A stretch of DNA of 64,000 bases from Uranotaenia lowii. Its lineage: Eukaryota > Arthropoda > Insecta > Diptera > Culicidae. Shown here in pieces: positions 33,961-45,181 of the stretch. The notes beneath the pieces were generated by a model, which made no database searches, was not told the DNA's origin, and worked only from the letters and a program-made list of their open reading frames with translations. The stretch is taken from the NCBI RefSeq assembly GCF_029784155.1, contig NC_073693.1, forward strand, positions 22,046,002 through 22,110,001, read 5' to 3'. Both the position numbers and the translations under genes were made by a program. Position 1 is the first letter of the stretch. Every line of letters starts with the position of its first letter.

Positions 33961-35407
33961 ATTAGCTGCTTGTCGATAAAATAAATCATCGATTTTAGAT
34001 TCCAGATGATTTTTTCGATTTCAGAAAGAGATTTCAAAGTCGAGTTTTAAAATCTAGCGCTCAGATTCAAAAATTATATAGGAAAATTAAAATAAAACAG
34101 GAAAGTTGAAATCAAAAATAATTTACTAAAACTAATGTACGGCTACATATTAGCTTCTTTCAGTCGTAGGTAGAAACTTGTTTCTACTGGTTTCTGTCAA
34201 TAGTTGGTCAAAGAGCCAATGTTTTGGTCGAAGCTAGTCAGGTCGTTGTTCAGTTGAAATCGATCGAAGCTAGTCAAAACCGATCCAGCTCGGAAGGAGG
34301 ATTCGTTTGGACCTGGTAGAAATCGATAGAAGTCAATTGGAAAAAAAACCTATTTCGACCAGACTTCATTCAACAGACTTATTATTAATTTTTCCACAAT
34401 CAGATGCTTTCGCACATTGTCTGTTGTCTTGCAGATGGACAGATTTTCTTTCAAACAAGTTGTGGTGCCATACCGTGCTCATAGTTGCGTATCACCACCA
34501 TAGTTCTGCTCCAGTGATTTTTGAGATCATCATTTGGTATGTACTCGCATACACACAACTCGCATGTAGGAGAAAAGTCACTTCGGAATTGGACTAAGTA
34601 TAGCTTTGCTTCTTCTTTTTTTCTGGTATGTGCATTTTTGTGTTGTCTTTCGATGTTTTGTCTCTGCTTCACCGTATCATCAAAACATCAAACGACCCAG
34701 TTGACCCATTGCTCTGACAAACTATGTCAAACAAAACAGATTTAATGAACTCTCTTCTCCGGTGGTCTTCTCAGCATCACTTTTACCCATTTCTAAACGA
34801 TCCGTAATGAATTGACTAAATGCTCAACTCAAGGCATTTGACAATAGATAAGATAGATTCGATTTGTTCCATAAAACTGCACGCGCTTTCAGAAAAAAAC
34901 GGACTCCCAAAAATGCTTACTAAAGCGCGGGTCACTCTTAATATTGGAATTTTATTCAATTTCTCCAGTAGTAAAAATCCTATAAAATTATTAATTTCTC
35001 CACCGGGCGTCTGATTCTTTTTTTTTTTCTTTCACCTCTGTCTCTGATTTTTTGGGCGGCCACCAACCTGTAAAAACAGAGACGACGGAGAAAGGAATAA
35101 CCCCCATTCCCAAAAAAAGCAATATGCTTACGTTTTGACGGAGCCCCATCAGAAAGTCGTAAAAAGTTCTGTCCAATATGGAGATGATACTATTTCTCTT
35201 CAAAAGCGCGCGTCATCTCATGCATGCCAACGCACATTATTACACTGGTCAGCACAATAACATAAATTTTAAACAATACTTCAATTTGATAGATGTTAAA
35301 ACATAAAAAATTCCAAACCGTCCATTTTTTTTTCTAAATTCTCAACTCTAGATTGTAGACTCTTAATCCTTGACTATTGACTCTGGCCTCTTGAGACAGA
35401 AAAAAAA
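33961..35407. other. Intergenic, no supported gene
   Basis: AT-rich sequence with only short unrelated frames. A GAAATCGATAGAAGTC/GAAATCGATCGAAGC pair at 34256-34330 hints at small local duplication. Nothing else is recognisable before the gap. Confidence 0.3.
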
Positions 35408-35907
35408 NNNNNNNNNNNNNNNNNNNNNNNNNNNNNNNNNNNNNNNNNNNNNNNNNNNNNNNNNNNNNNNNNNNNNNNNNNNNNNNNNNNNNNNNNNNNN
35501 NNNNNNNNNNNNNNNNNNNNNNNNNNNNNNNNNNNNNNNNNNNNNNNNNNNNNNNNNNNNNNNNNNNNNNNNNNNNNNNNNNNNNNNNNNNNNNNNNNNN
35601 NNNNNNNNNNNNNNNNNNNNNNNNNNNNNNNNNNNNNNNNNNNNNNNNNNNNNNNNNNNNNNNNNNNNNNNNNNNNNNNNNNNNNNNNNNNNNNNNNNNN
35701 NNNNNNNNNNNNNNNNNNNNNNNNNNNNNNNNNNNNNNNNNNNNNNNNNNNNNNNNNNNNNNNNNNNNNNNNNNNNNNNNNNNNNNNNNNNNNNNNNNNN
35801 NNNNNNNNNNNNNNNNNNNNNNNNNNNNNNNNNNNNNNNNNNNNNNNNNNNNNNNNNNNNNNNNNNNNNNNNNNNNNNNNNNNNNNNNNNNNNNNNNNNN
35901 NNNNNNN
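35408..35907. other. Assembly gap, 500 N
   Basis: The run is exactly 500 N, so the length is a placeholder rather than a measured distance. Frames drawn across it are meaningless. Confidence 1.
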
Positions 35908-36059
35908 ACATTTCTCGAGTGTCTGAATTTTGTTAATTTTGTATACGAATACGTATACGGAACACGAGATATGGCTGAAAAATCAAAGAATCCAGCGCAT
36001 CCCTATTTTGTGTGTTGATCTGCTTTTGCTTCAAATTAGCAGCTTTTGGTTCTTTGCCC

Positions 36060-36735
36060 ATCAAATCACAGGTAACATAGACTGAGGAGCGAAGAACAGC
36101 AGAAAGCCGTTCGATCGTTCTCTTGAACCAAACGAACCGTACTGGGTGGTGGTTCAAAAAAGAGTCGAAAAACGGCTCGCAAAAGAACGGCTCGAAAAAG
36201 AACGGCTCAAAAAAGAACCGCTCAAGAACCGCTCAAAAAAGAACCGCGACTCGCTCAACTCTGGTTCACAATCTGAACGGCAAGAGCGGAGTATGGAGAG
36301 CCGTTCAATTTGATCAAATAAACGGCTCGGCTCGGATGCTCTGTTCGGTTTTTTTCGAGCCGTCCTGTAGCTCTTTTTTAACCACCCACCACCCACTTCG
36401 GTTCTTTTGGTTCGGGAGAGTGAACGAACGGATTTCTGCTGTTCTCCGCTCTTCAGTTTGTGTTGTTTGTTTGGTGATGGGAGAGCAACCAAGAGCTGTT
36501 TATTTGAACCGGCTCTTTTGGAAAGAACGAACGAACCGTGACTCGTTTGATTCGAAGAACGGACGGCTCTCCACTTTCCGCTCTTGCATATTGTAGCGGT
36601 TAAATATTTCAATCGGTGTTGAGCGGCGGGTCACGGTTCATTTTTGAACCGCGGCTCTTTTTTTAAGAGCCACGGGTCGTTCGTTCTTTTTGAAGAACCG
36701 GTTCAAATGAGCGGCTCTTGAGCGCTCGCGCATCA
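36060..36735. mobile_element. Element built of GAACGGCTC motifs, inverted halves
   Basis: AAAAGAACGGCTC 13-mers are tandemly repeated at about 36178-36240. The segment ACTGAGGAGCGAAGAACAGC (36081) and the following GAACCAAACGAACCG recur inverted at 36400-36465 (GGTTCTTTTGGTTCG, CTGCTGTTCTCCGCTCTTCA). The right side is again rich in GAGCGGCTC and ends GCTCGCGCATCACTAG near 36735. This looks like a palindromic MITE with a very dense recognition motif. The left end is uncertain because of the nearby gap. Confidence 0.55.
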
Positions 36736-36934
36736 CTAGTATCAAGTGTTTAGAAGGGGTCGTAACAACCTGAAAGTGTTAAATATTGCACTGAAAATTA
36801 GCGGAAAACGGTTTTCGATTAGATGAACTATTAATCTAATAAATATGATGTGCTTTGAAACTAATCGCAACCAGCAGGATACAGCAAACGGCAGCAAAAT
36901 TTACAGGATAGTGGTGAAGTTCAGGTGCTTCGAG

Positions 36935-38157
36935 ATGTCTAAAGCAATTCTGTGTGGTAATTAAAATATTTTACAAATTTTGGTTTATTTTTATAGAAAG
37001 CTTTAATATCTTTCAACCACTCTGGCGCGATCTAAACCATGCAGTCGCAAAAAATAAACTGGAAGAAGGTGCAAATACAAACGCCAAGAAGTAAACAAAA
37101 ACTAAAATCAGTCATCAGCAAGTTACGCAAGATGAGCGCTCCAGAAGGAAATTTTGGATAAATCCCTCAAGGAGAATCAGGCCGCCCGTGAGCGCTCCAG
37201 AAGGAAATTTTGGTTAAATCCCTCAAGGAGAATCAGCCCGCCCGTGAACGAAAAAAAAAACAGGTAATACAGAAGGTTAATATGTAAACATATTTTCTTT
37301 TTTATTAAGTTAGCAATGGACCTCTTTTCTTGATCAGGTAACATAACAACTACAACACTCGCCGCAGGAATAAGCATAGAAAATCAGCAGGGGAAAACAT
37401 GACTTCGAGTGGACACAAGCCCCATCCTCAATGGATCGGAAAGAACAACCGACAAGCGTTTCCGGTAAATCATCGAAGAAGGAATCGGAATCTCTTGGTG
37501 TTCCGTAACCACTAACACCACTATGATCCAAAGTGGCAGTTCTGCTGCAAGTGCGGTAACGTTATGCTTTGCTTTTAAAAGGTTATAACATTAAATTTTG
37601 TAATATTCGATCAAACCAATTAATTTTTATTTTTCGTTTTCGACAGCACCTGAACGAAGCATCTTGGTGATGGTGACTCAGCGGATGCCTTAAAGTAACC
37701 GGGTTCACATTTAAGCTAACCAAACTGACAACTGACTTGCTTCGCAAGTAGGAAGCGGATGATGATGCCGACAGATATCTTTCGTAAGCCTCTCGAAAAA
37801 ATATAGTTGAATTGTTATTCTAATACCTATATTATTTTTAATTCAGGTTGATATCTCGGCGTTCGTCCGACGATTCCGAATGCGGGGCATGTATATCTTC
37901 TCTTGGAATGGAAATAGAAAGAACGGAATGACGGTAACACGATGCAGAGAACACAATCTGCAGATTGAAAATTCGAATCAATAGCAACAACACCTTCCGG
38001 CCAAACAGATGCCAGCCCGGATTTTCATCACTTGAGCGGATAGTCATCATCAGTTAAACCGGTTCCGCACAAACAGTTCCGAGTGATATCTAATGAAATG
38101 TCGTGTTCACTATATGTACTTAGTGTAGAACGACAAAAACAATGTAAAATAAATAAT
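36935..38157 (+). pseudogene. Decayed multi-exon gene or lncRNA, unidentified
   Basis: Consecutive GT-AG junctions can be drawn: exon 1 to 36956, then 36997-37263, about 37338 or 37368 to 37555, 37647-37783, and 37847 to a poly(A) signal AATAAA near 38148. Across the first junction a frame from ATG 36935 reads MSKAILCESFNIFQPLWRDL and on to a TAA at 37092-37094. The same frame reopens after that stop but is broken again by a 56-bp tandem duplication at 37133-37244. Exons 4 and 5 join into an acidic frame (EADDDADRYLSLISRRSSDD...) that ends in TGA, with an in-frame TAG before it. Several exon pieces are coding-like but none forms one intact protein. The first intron (40 bp) is very short for an insect. 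I do not recognise the family. It could be a dying gene or a spliced non-coding RNA. Confidence 0.35.
37133..37244. repeat. 56-bp tandem duplication inside candidate exon
   Basis: Copies 37133-37188 and 37189-37244 both read TGAGCGCTCCAGAAGGAAAT through GCCCGCCCG and differ at very few positions. Since 56 is not a multiple of 3, the duplication shifts the frame of any coding exon. The low divergence makes it recent. Confidence 0.9.
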
Positions 38158-38169
38158 CCTGTTTTGAAA

Positions 38170-38995
38170 ATAGTGTTTTGTTATTCAAATCAAACAACAG
38201 TGACAATTTGGGATTGAGGAGGCAGCAGATCGATTTCGAAATTTCCTACAAATCTCGGACAGAATCCGTTACGAGCGTTCCGAACTATTTCAAGACAACC
38301 TGTAAAACACAGGAGACATCGGTTTCGAACATACAGGAAATTTTGACAGTTGTTTTCCTGAGCTGTTTTGCTGTCCTGAAGTCGTCCTGTAATTTCAGCT
38401 GTTGAAAATACAGGACGAAATCGCCCCGACCACAGGAGAAAAGATTAAGTGTGTATACACGTTTGTTTGAAGACTTTTTATTAAATCATCTTTCAATGTT
38501 TTCCGCTTGTTCATCCGATTTAATTTCAGTCGATAAATAATCCTTATGTAGAACAATGCTCATTTTTTTCTTGAATACTGTAATTTTTTTTTACAGTGGT
38601 ACCCTACGGGAGCCCAAATCAGCTATCGCAGAAATAGAAAAAAAGAGTGGATCAGCAATAATTTGAACTCTAACCACTACGCCAAAACGCAAATCACAAA
38701 AAAGCAAAAAAAGACCAAAATAAAAAAAAAGGAAAAAAAATTAAAAAAAAAATGCCAAAAATTACAAATGTGACATAAATGACAAAAATGTCAAACTTAT
38801 TAAAATTATCAGAATTTATACAATTTTAAAAATTGTATGAATTCTCAAAATTGTCATAAAAATTATAACTCATAATTGTCAGTTATCGAAATTGTCCAAT
38901 TTCATAAATTGTAATAATTTATAAAATTTTCAAAATTCTAATTCTTGTCAAAACTTTTTTTTTTCACTTTTGGGGCTTTGGCACGGACCAATTTA
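38170..38995. other. ACAGGA-motif patch and degenerate 9-mer tract
   Basis: From 38300 to 38440 the strings ACAGGA and TCCTG(T) recur about eight times in both orientations, suggesting a MITE fragment. From about 38750 to 38950 the sequence holds scattered CAAAAATGAC-, AAAATTGTC- and CATAAATTGT-like strings. This is a degenerate version of the 9-mer motifs forming the big arrays. No gene is seen. Confidence 0.4.
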
Positions 38996-39333
38996 ATCTA
39001 TCAAGCCTTGTAAAAACTTTCTATGTTTTCTAGAATTGCAAATTTTCGGCATTTAAAAAAAGATAAGTATTGGAATGATCTGCTGAGTAAATTTTTGTTT
39101 CTGTGTAAGCTTTTACCATCGTTTAAATGTTTCAATTGCTATTTCGCATGGCATCCCTGTCCCTGCTTCACAAAAAAGCTCTTTATTTTTCAGTGGGTTG
39201 AAGCTGTCATTTTCGGGAAAACAAAACTCGCGGCGTGAAAGCGGCATTTTTCATTTAAATTGTTTCCTGAATATTTCTGCCGGATTATACCATTAAATTA
39301 TTATCATTTTCTAGTTTCAAATAGTGCTAAGCG

Positions 39334-40449
39334 ATGGTTAAGCTAACGCCGGAACTCATCAACCAATCAATGCAGTTCATGAACCCCTGCAGGGATCGTG
39401 AACTGGATTTACGAGGTAAGTTTTCTTTTTGATTTCCTAAATTCAAAGACGGTAGAATTCCGCTATACACTGAGACCTCAAAACGTTTACACTTTATTTT
39501 CAGGATATAAAATTCCTCAAATTGAGAATATGGGAGCTACCTTGGATCAGTTCGACACGATCGACTTTTCCGACAATGATATCCGCAAGCTTGATGGCTT
39601 CCCACATCTGCCAAGGCTAAAATGTCTCCTGCTGAACAATAACCGGATAGTGTAAGTCAAAAACTTTTCTCACATTAATTCTGTATTAATCAAATAACTG
39701 TTGTTTCATATCGTAGAAGAATAAGTGACACCTTACACGAATCCCTGCCCAACTTAGAAAGCATTGTCCTCACCGGGAACAATATGCAAGAGCTAGGGGA
39801 TCTGGAACCGCTGGTTAAAATGCCAAAACTGCAAAGCCTTTCGCTCCTAACCAATCCGGTTTCGACCAAACCGCACTACCGGGAGTACGTGGCATTCCGT
39901 TTTCCCAATCTACGATTGTTGGATTTTCGCAAGATCAAGCTGAAGGAACGGGAAGCGGCCAAGGAACTGTTCAAGAGCAAAAAGGGCAAGGAACTGCAGC
40001 GGGAGATTATGCGCAAAGCCAAACTGGCAATGCCAGTTCCGGACAAACCGACGGTACACAACGCTTCCCCAGCCGACATTCAACGCATCAAGGAAGCCAT
40101 CAAGCGGGCGACCAATCTGCACGAGGTCGAACGGTTGACGCGGATGCTTCAATCCGGAACGATAACCGGCGATTTCAGTTTGAATGGTAATTTATAATAG
40201 TAGGATTTTGATTTCTGGTTGGATCTATTTTCAGGTCATCAGATTGGTTCCGAAGCAGTGAGGTTCTTTGGTTTAAATATCTAGCCTACAGTTACAGAAT
40301 TCTGATCAGTATTTTCTTTCAGGCAGCTTTTCAAGAGATGTTCAGCGGGTCCATATGAACTTGAACGCTTATCTCCGTTGTCAGTTTTTCGAATTAAGTT
40401 TTTCTCGTTCTTATTGATTGCAGGTAACGGAGCGATGGAAACCGAGTGA
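39334..40449 (+). CDS. SNRPA1: U2 small nuclear ribonucleoprotein A' (U2A'/SNRPA1)
   Basis: Four exons join cleanly: 39334-39415, 39504-39651, 39717-40186 and 40424-40449, all GT-AG. They give 241 aa, close to the usual 250-265 aa. The start MVKLTPELINQSMQF is the family N-terminus. Leucine-rich repeats span about residues 20-140 (LDQFDTIDFSDNDIRKLDGF, LPNLESIVLTGNNMQELGDL) and end in an LRR-cap (YREYVAFRFPNLRLLDFRKI). A basic helix KEREAAKELFKSKKGKELQ follows. U2A' binds U2B'' and stem-loop IV of U2 snRNA in the spliceosome. Two extra phase-compatible exon-like pieces lie between exons 3 and 4 (from about 40236 and 40324), so alternative C-termini are possible. The chosen last exon gives the short acidic end NGAMETE. 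The promoter probably lies just upstream, beyond 39300. AATAAA follows at 40521. Confidence 0.95.
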
Positions 40450-40520
40450 AGTTAATAACTTTGATAAAATCAGATACTACATCTCTGATACTTACACGGC
40501 AGGAAGCGATAATAAGTTGT

Positions 40521-40526
40521 AATAAA
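40521..40526 (+). terminator. Poly(A) signal AATAAA of the U2A' gene
   Basis: AATAAA lies 72 bp after the stop codon of the U2A' gene, a normal distance for a short insect 3' UTR. Confidence 0.7.
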
Positions 40527-40559
40527 CAATTCCAATTTTAAAGTCTTTAGTACTTTTTA

Positions 40560-41850
40560 TGAGAGAAATGTCGTTCATAAAACAAAATAGACGTGGATAG
40601 ATGGGTCCGACCAATTATTATATCGTGCTTTAACTTTATGCTCGCAACCCGTGGAAAATTTACTAGATAGAAAAACATGTTTCTCTTTTCAATAAATCAA
40701 CAAAAATTTCTGATCAAAAAAGCCTTAATTTAAGATAGAAAAACTCATGAATTTGTTGAAAATGAAAGTTTTGTTTTTGTAGGAGAGTGACAAAGTAAAG
40801 TGCAAAAAATCACATGTCATGAATCTTATCGAATACATCTTTAATTTTCAACATTTTTAAAGCGTTTAACATTCTTAAGCTTGTATACTATCAAAATTGT
40901 TTAACAAAAATATTATTGATTTCGAAAGATGGTATTCCATATCTAATTTACGTAGTACCTAATTGTACCCTCTTATCACTAGAATTAGCTTCCCGAAACA
41001 AATATCGAGAGGTTTTGATTCTAAAATACCAGCTATACAAAAGGCCGATGATAGAGCGTAAAATATTAAATTATGAAAACATGTATATTATTGTTCGTTA
41101 ATTTCATTTCCCATTGTTTCTGAAATACCATTTTTTATCACAGGTCTTTTCGTAATGTGCTGTTCCACTTCTTTTTAAAAGTCATGACAGTTCTGATTAT
41201 TTCAGTCAATTATTCAATTCGAACGCGTAAATTGAAATTAAATACTTCGAAATTACGCTAATACGAGGGGAATATTAATTTCCTTCGTTTCAACGAAAAT
41301 TACCAAAAATGAACGCACTGCGAAAGCACAAACAGGGTAGGTCACACAATTTTTTTTATCGGCGCCATCTTTTTGGCACTGGGCTTTTCTCACTTCTGAT
41401 TTTGAGGGGCTTCCATAAATATGTCTTCCATTGAGTCAAATACTATCATCGTTATTAAGTTGATGTTGAGTTTATAAGAATTCAAACATTCTTAAATGTT
41501 TTAATTTATTTACTTTTGCTATTTAACTGCCTTATTTAAAGATAATAATCAAATTAATAGTCTAATTTAATTTTGTTTTGCTTCATTATGATCGTTTTTG
41601 TTACGCTTTTACTGGATTCACCCTAAATGCTCTCACTTTGTTTCTCTCGCGCTTGCTCACAAAAAGCGTCATCACTGGCTTTCCGAGCCCCTTTAAACAA
41701 GAGAGGTCATTTCATAAAATTGTTGAGGAAATCGCCTTTTAATTGTTATAAAAGGTATAGATGTAATCATATTTGATTTTCTAACATACATTTTCCCACT
41801 AATCTTGAATTTAACTACCTCCATAAAAATCTAAATAAAAGAAATTTTAT
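40560..41850. other. Intergenic between U2A' and the Myb/SANT gene
   Basis: AT-rich with no supported gene. Upstream regulatory DNA of the Myb/SANT gene presumably lies toward the right side. The sequence becomes CG-richer from about 41860, where the 5' UTR probably begins. Confidence 0.4.
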
Positions 41851-42207
41851 CTAATGACGGCTCTCTCTCTGCAGGACTCAAAAATTTAGTGCAGCGAGAA
41901 TTTCCTCTCGCTCGTCACAGAAAAGCGACCATTTGCGATTTCATCCTCCTCAACTCAACTCGAAAAGTCGTCCTCGCTTCGCTGCTGCTGCTGCGCGAAT
42001 TGCGTTCGATGAGTGTGAGAAGAAAATAGATTCGACAAAATCTTATCAGCTAGCGGAATTGCAGCAAATCCTTCACCGCCTCGAAACTCGGAAAACATCA
42101 TCAAGCCAGCTCCCGCGCCCGCAGCAGTTCACCAACAATATTTATAAACAATTCGATCGGCGAAACTGGCTAAGCTGGAAGGGGTTTTCGGTACCAATTC
42201 TGGGACA

Positions 42208-43276
42208 ATGGGGCCTATGGACGTAAGTTGTTGCGAAAAGAGGGGTTCATTAACTTTCGGGTGCATTTATTTATGTGATGTTTTTTCAGCAGAAACCCAA
42301 AAGCGCATCCAACGAGCAGAAGGAAGAACTGGTGAAGATTTTTGAGGAATACAACCAGAGACCAAAACAGGAGAGTTCTGAGACCGATTACAAGGAACGG
42401 CAACGCTTCTGGATAGAAGCTACTCATCGGTTGAACAAAATTCCGGGTGGTACCCTTAAATCGACGGCCAAATGGGTAAAATATTGGGCAGATGTTATCA
42501 TAAACCTAAAACGTAAAAGTCGGCTTGTGGTCGAAGGAAGAACCAAGAAAATCGGCCCTAATCAACTGGAAGTGCGGATTCTTTCGGCTGCCAATTGCTA
42601 CGAAGTCCTGGATCAATGGACGAAAGCTCTGGGGGCAGAAGGTATTATGGGTCTGGAAACGACAATCGAAAATGACCACGAAGAGTACTTCCCGGATGAT
42701 ACTGGAGTCCAGAAGGAGGAAATCGTAATCGAACATTACACCGATGACCAGTTGGATGAAGATTTCGTGGCCAGCTTTTCCAAACCGGTAGTATCGGATC
42801 ACCACGGGAAGGATACAGTTACGACGGAGCTAGAAATCCGCAAACCTACAGCCGAGGAGCTCAAAAATATGGCCGTAACAGCTACGGTCACAGTTCCGGC
42901 CGAGTACGTCGAAATGACAACCGCAGGCCTAGACGGAACCAGTGAGTTCCTAAAGCCGAAATTCATTCGACCTGCCACAATTACCACAAGCACCCCCATC
43001 ACCAGCAATACCCAGATAATAGGTACCAGCACATCGAGCCACCTGAGTAGCAGCGGCACCAGCACCATGAACGTCCCCACCAATGTGACAGACCGACTGC
43101 GGGAAGATCTCAAGCGAACCAGCGAAAAGCTGGAATCGGTGATGAAGCGGCGCCGTTTGGATGATTCTAAATTTGCCATCGCCCAGGCCCTCACCAACAT
43201 GTCCGGCGCCATGCTGGCCCTCTCGAATGGGCTCAACGAACTGGCCAATGCCCTCACCAACGATGCAATTTTGTAA
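42208..43276 (+). CDS. Myb/SANT-like DNA-binding protein (zeste-type)
   Basis: Exon 1 codes only MGPMD (42208-42222, Kozak-like ACAATGG). It splices at GAC|GTAAGT to exon 2 (42290-43276) in phase 0, giving 333 aa. Residues about 12-85 form a Myb/SANT-like domain: EQKEELVKIFEEYNQRPKQE, ERQRFWIEATHRLN, then TAKWVKYWADVIINLKRKSR with the conserved tryptophans of the helix-turn-helix. The middle is acidic (EYFPDDTG, DDQLDEDF), then Thr/Ser-rich. The C-terminus has an amphipathic, probably coiled-coil region (DRLREDLKRTSEKLESVMKR) and a hydrophobic tail. This layout matches insect proteins annotated as regulatory protein zeste-like; those bind DNA and self-associate through the C-terminus. Specific targets cannot be inferred. 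A long 5' UTR runs from about 41860; the open frame within it (41933-42226) is in a different phase and is not the gene. Confidence 0.85.
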
Positions 43277-43638
43277 AGCGGTGGCCAACTCCTTCGAAGT
43301 CGCGCTTTTTAAACCAACTACAATCTCCGTAATGCTATTATAAATTGTAGAACCTGTATTGTGTGTAGATTTAAGATGATCATGTGGGATGAAAACAGTT
43401 TAATTTCAAACAATGATATAACAGGTTATCGGACTTTTTTGGAACCGAAATCCGCCCCTGTTGAGGAAACGAATTAAGTTTAGAAAGAGAAACTTCTTAA
43501 CTTTGAATATGATGAGAATTAGACCTGTAGTGTCGCAGTTGGTTTAAACTACTATTCTACAGGAATTGTTCAAAAAAGCTAGCTAAAATTAATTAGATTA
43601 GAATACTAAGTCACTTAAAGATTCATTTTACATTGAAT

Positions 43639-43644
43639 AATAAA
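43639..43644 (+). terminator. Poly(A) signal AATAAA of the Myb/SANT gene
   Basis: AATAAA within GAATAATAAAATTTT lies about 360 bp after the stop codon, a plausible 3' end for the plus-strand gene. Confidence 0.5.
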
Positions 43645-43649
43645 ATTTT

Positions 43650-44257
43650 AAACCCTTCATACCCCATGAAAAGGGTAGCAACAGATAATAATTATGTAAT
43701 TTTCAAATGAAGAGTTGTACATTAAATTCGAATATATTTTTTTACTTGCCTGTTTCAGCACTAAGAATTGGCCCCTGTTCAAGTAACATTAGGAAAAACG
43801 TAAAAAATATCTAGATGCAAAAACTCACACCTTTTATTTTGGACTTTCCAAAAAAAAAGTGGGTAGGTACAAATTGAAATTTAGAAAAATATTAAGGGAA
43901 AAAATTATTTCATTAGTTACCTGTTATTATTTTTTTTTTAAATCTATAAACTGTTCAAAATTTTTTAACACTATCGAAAAGTTGAAACCCCGAGGCATAT
44001 CCAAATTTTTTATTCTTTCTTTTCTATATTTTAATACGTATCTCAAAATTCTTTAATTTTGGTGTAAAATAAAGTTCTACAAACTGAAACGAGATCGGTT
44101 CAATGGTTTGAGTATTCATTAGTTTATTGAGGGAATCCTCTTTGTTTTTCTAATATAAAATTTCTGATTCATGTAAATAGCTTAAGTTTGAAATATAAAA
44201 AAGTCACATAAATGGTTCTATAAACCTAAAATATAAAAAGTCCACAAAAGTTCGGCA
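43650..44257. other. Convergent intergenic region
   Basis: AT-rich sequence between the 3' ends of the plus-strand Myb/SANT gene and the minus-strand kinase. TTTATT at 44123-44128 reads as AATAAA on the minus strand and is the likely kinase poly(A) signal. No other gene is seen. Confidence 0.5.
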
Positions 44258-45181
44258 TCAAATTTTTCGCTCCAACAAACGCAAAACGAACTGCTCCTTC
44301 AGCATTTTCTCCAGCGTCCAGCGCTTCTTCAGATCGACCTGTATCATCATGTCGCACAGCGACTGCATCTCCGGGCGATAGCCTCGGCGGGGCCAATCGA
44401 TCTTTGGGGGGCTGAATTTCTGCTTTCCCTCCGAAGAAAACTGCCCAGCAGTCGCGTCAAATCGCTCCAGGTAAGGATGTTCCAGCATGCACAGCTCGTA
44501 GAATATCACTCCCAGGGGCCAGATGTCGCTGCGGAAGTCGTACGGTTTACCGGTCGCAACCTCCGGGGCCATGTACAGTGGAGTGCCAACGATGGTCATG
44601 TTTAGCTCCTCCTCCAGATTGACATCAGTACAGATCTTCGCTATCCCGAAGTCGGCCAACTTCAGTCGGTTGTCTGCATCGATCAGCACATTCTCCGGCT
44701 TCAGATCCCGATGGATAACGCGCCTCTGATGCAAATACTTCAATCCATCGGCCAGGTCCCAAAACTTGGCCATCACCACACGCTGGCTGAGAAAATTTCC
44801 ATCCTCTCGGCGACGATGCAAAAAATCGGCCAGATTACCCCGTTCCGCGTATTCCGTTATCATGTTCCACGAGTCCTCGGTTTGAAAACACCCAAAGTAG
44901 TGAAGGATTCTCGGATGGCTAATCTGCGACAGGATAGTGTGCTCTTTCAGCACCGTATTGTAGGCATACTCGGGGCTGCTGTATGGAATCGATTTGACCA
45001 CGATTCGTCGGCTGCGTTTGTCCTTTTTGTTCCGATACAGATTCACTTGACTGAAACAAATGATTTTGGGATCATGAAATGGATACCTGAAATTCGTTGC
45101 GGTTCAAATTTACCCTCCGTAACAGCCTGATCCCAAATGTGCCACAAATTGTAGCGACGTCAAATCGATGCTGGCATACAT
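44258..45181 (-). CDS. NEK-like serine/threonine protein kinase
   Basis: Two exons on the minus strand: 45181-45114 (68 bp, ATG TAT GCC) and 45050-44258, joined across a GG|GTAAAT donor and TTTGTTTCAG acceptor, giving 286 aa. The junction falls in the glycine loop (HLGSGCYGGQVNLYR), which restores the expected N-lobe and supports the start. Further landmarks are VVK (Lys42), an alpha-C Glu (about 59), HRDLKPEN (Asp138), DFG (Asp156), GTPLYMAPE (178-186) and SDIWPLG. All catalytic residues are present. The protein is almost only a kinase domain, without the long C-terminal tail typical of NIMA-related kinases. The Ser of the usual SDIWSLG motif is Pro here. The closest overall feel is NEK-type, but other small kinase families remain possible. 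It phosphorylates proteins in the cytosol or nucleus; the substrate is unknown. Confidence 0.85.

Noticed and set aside
35363..35936. Frames spanning the first run of N
   Set aside because: They are almost entirely undefined residues across an assembly gap; likewise 60721-61476.
41933..42226. 97-codon frame before the Myb/SANT gene
   Set aside because: It is out of phase with the downstream exon and overlaps the better-supported MGPMD start and donor; it is 5' UTR.
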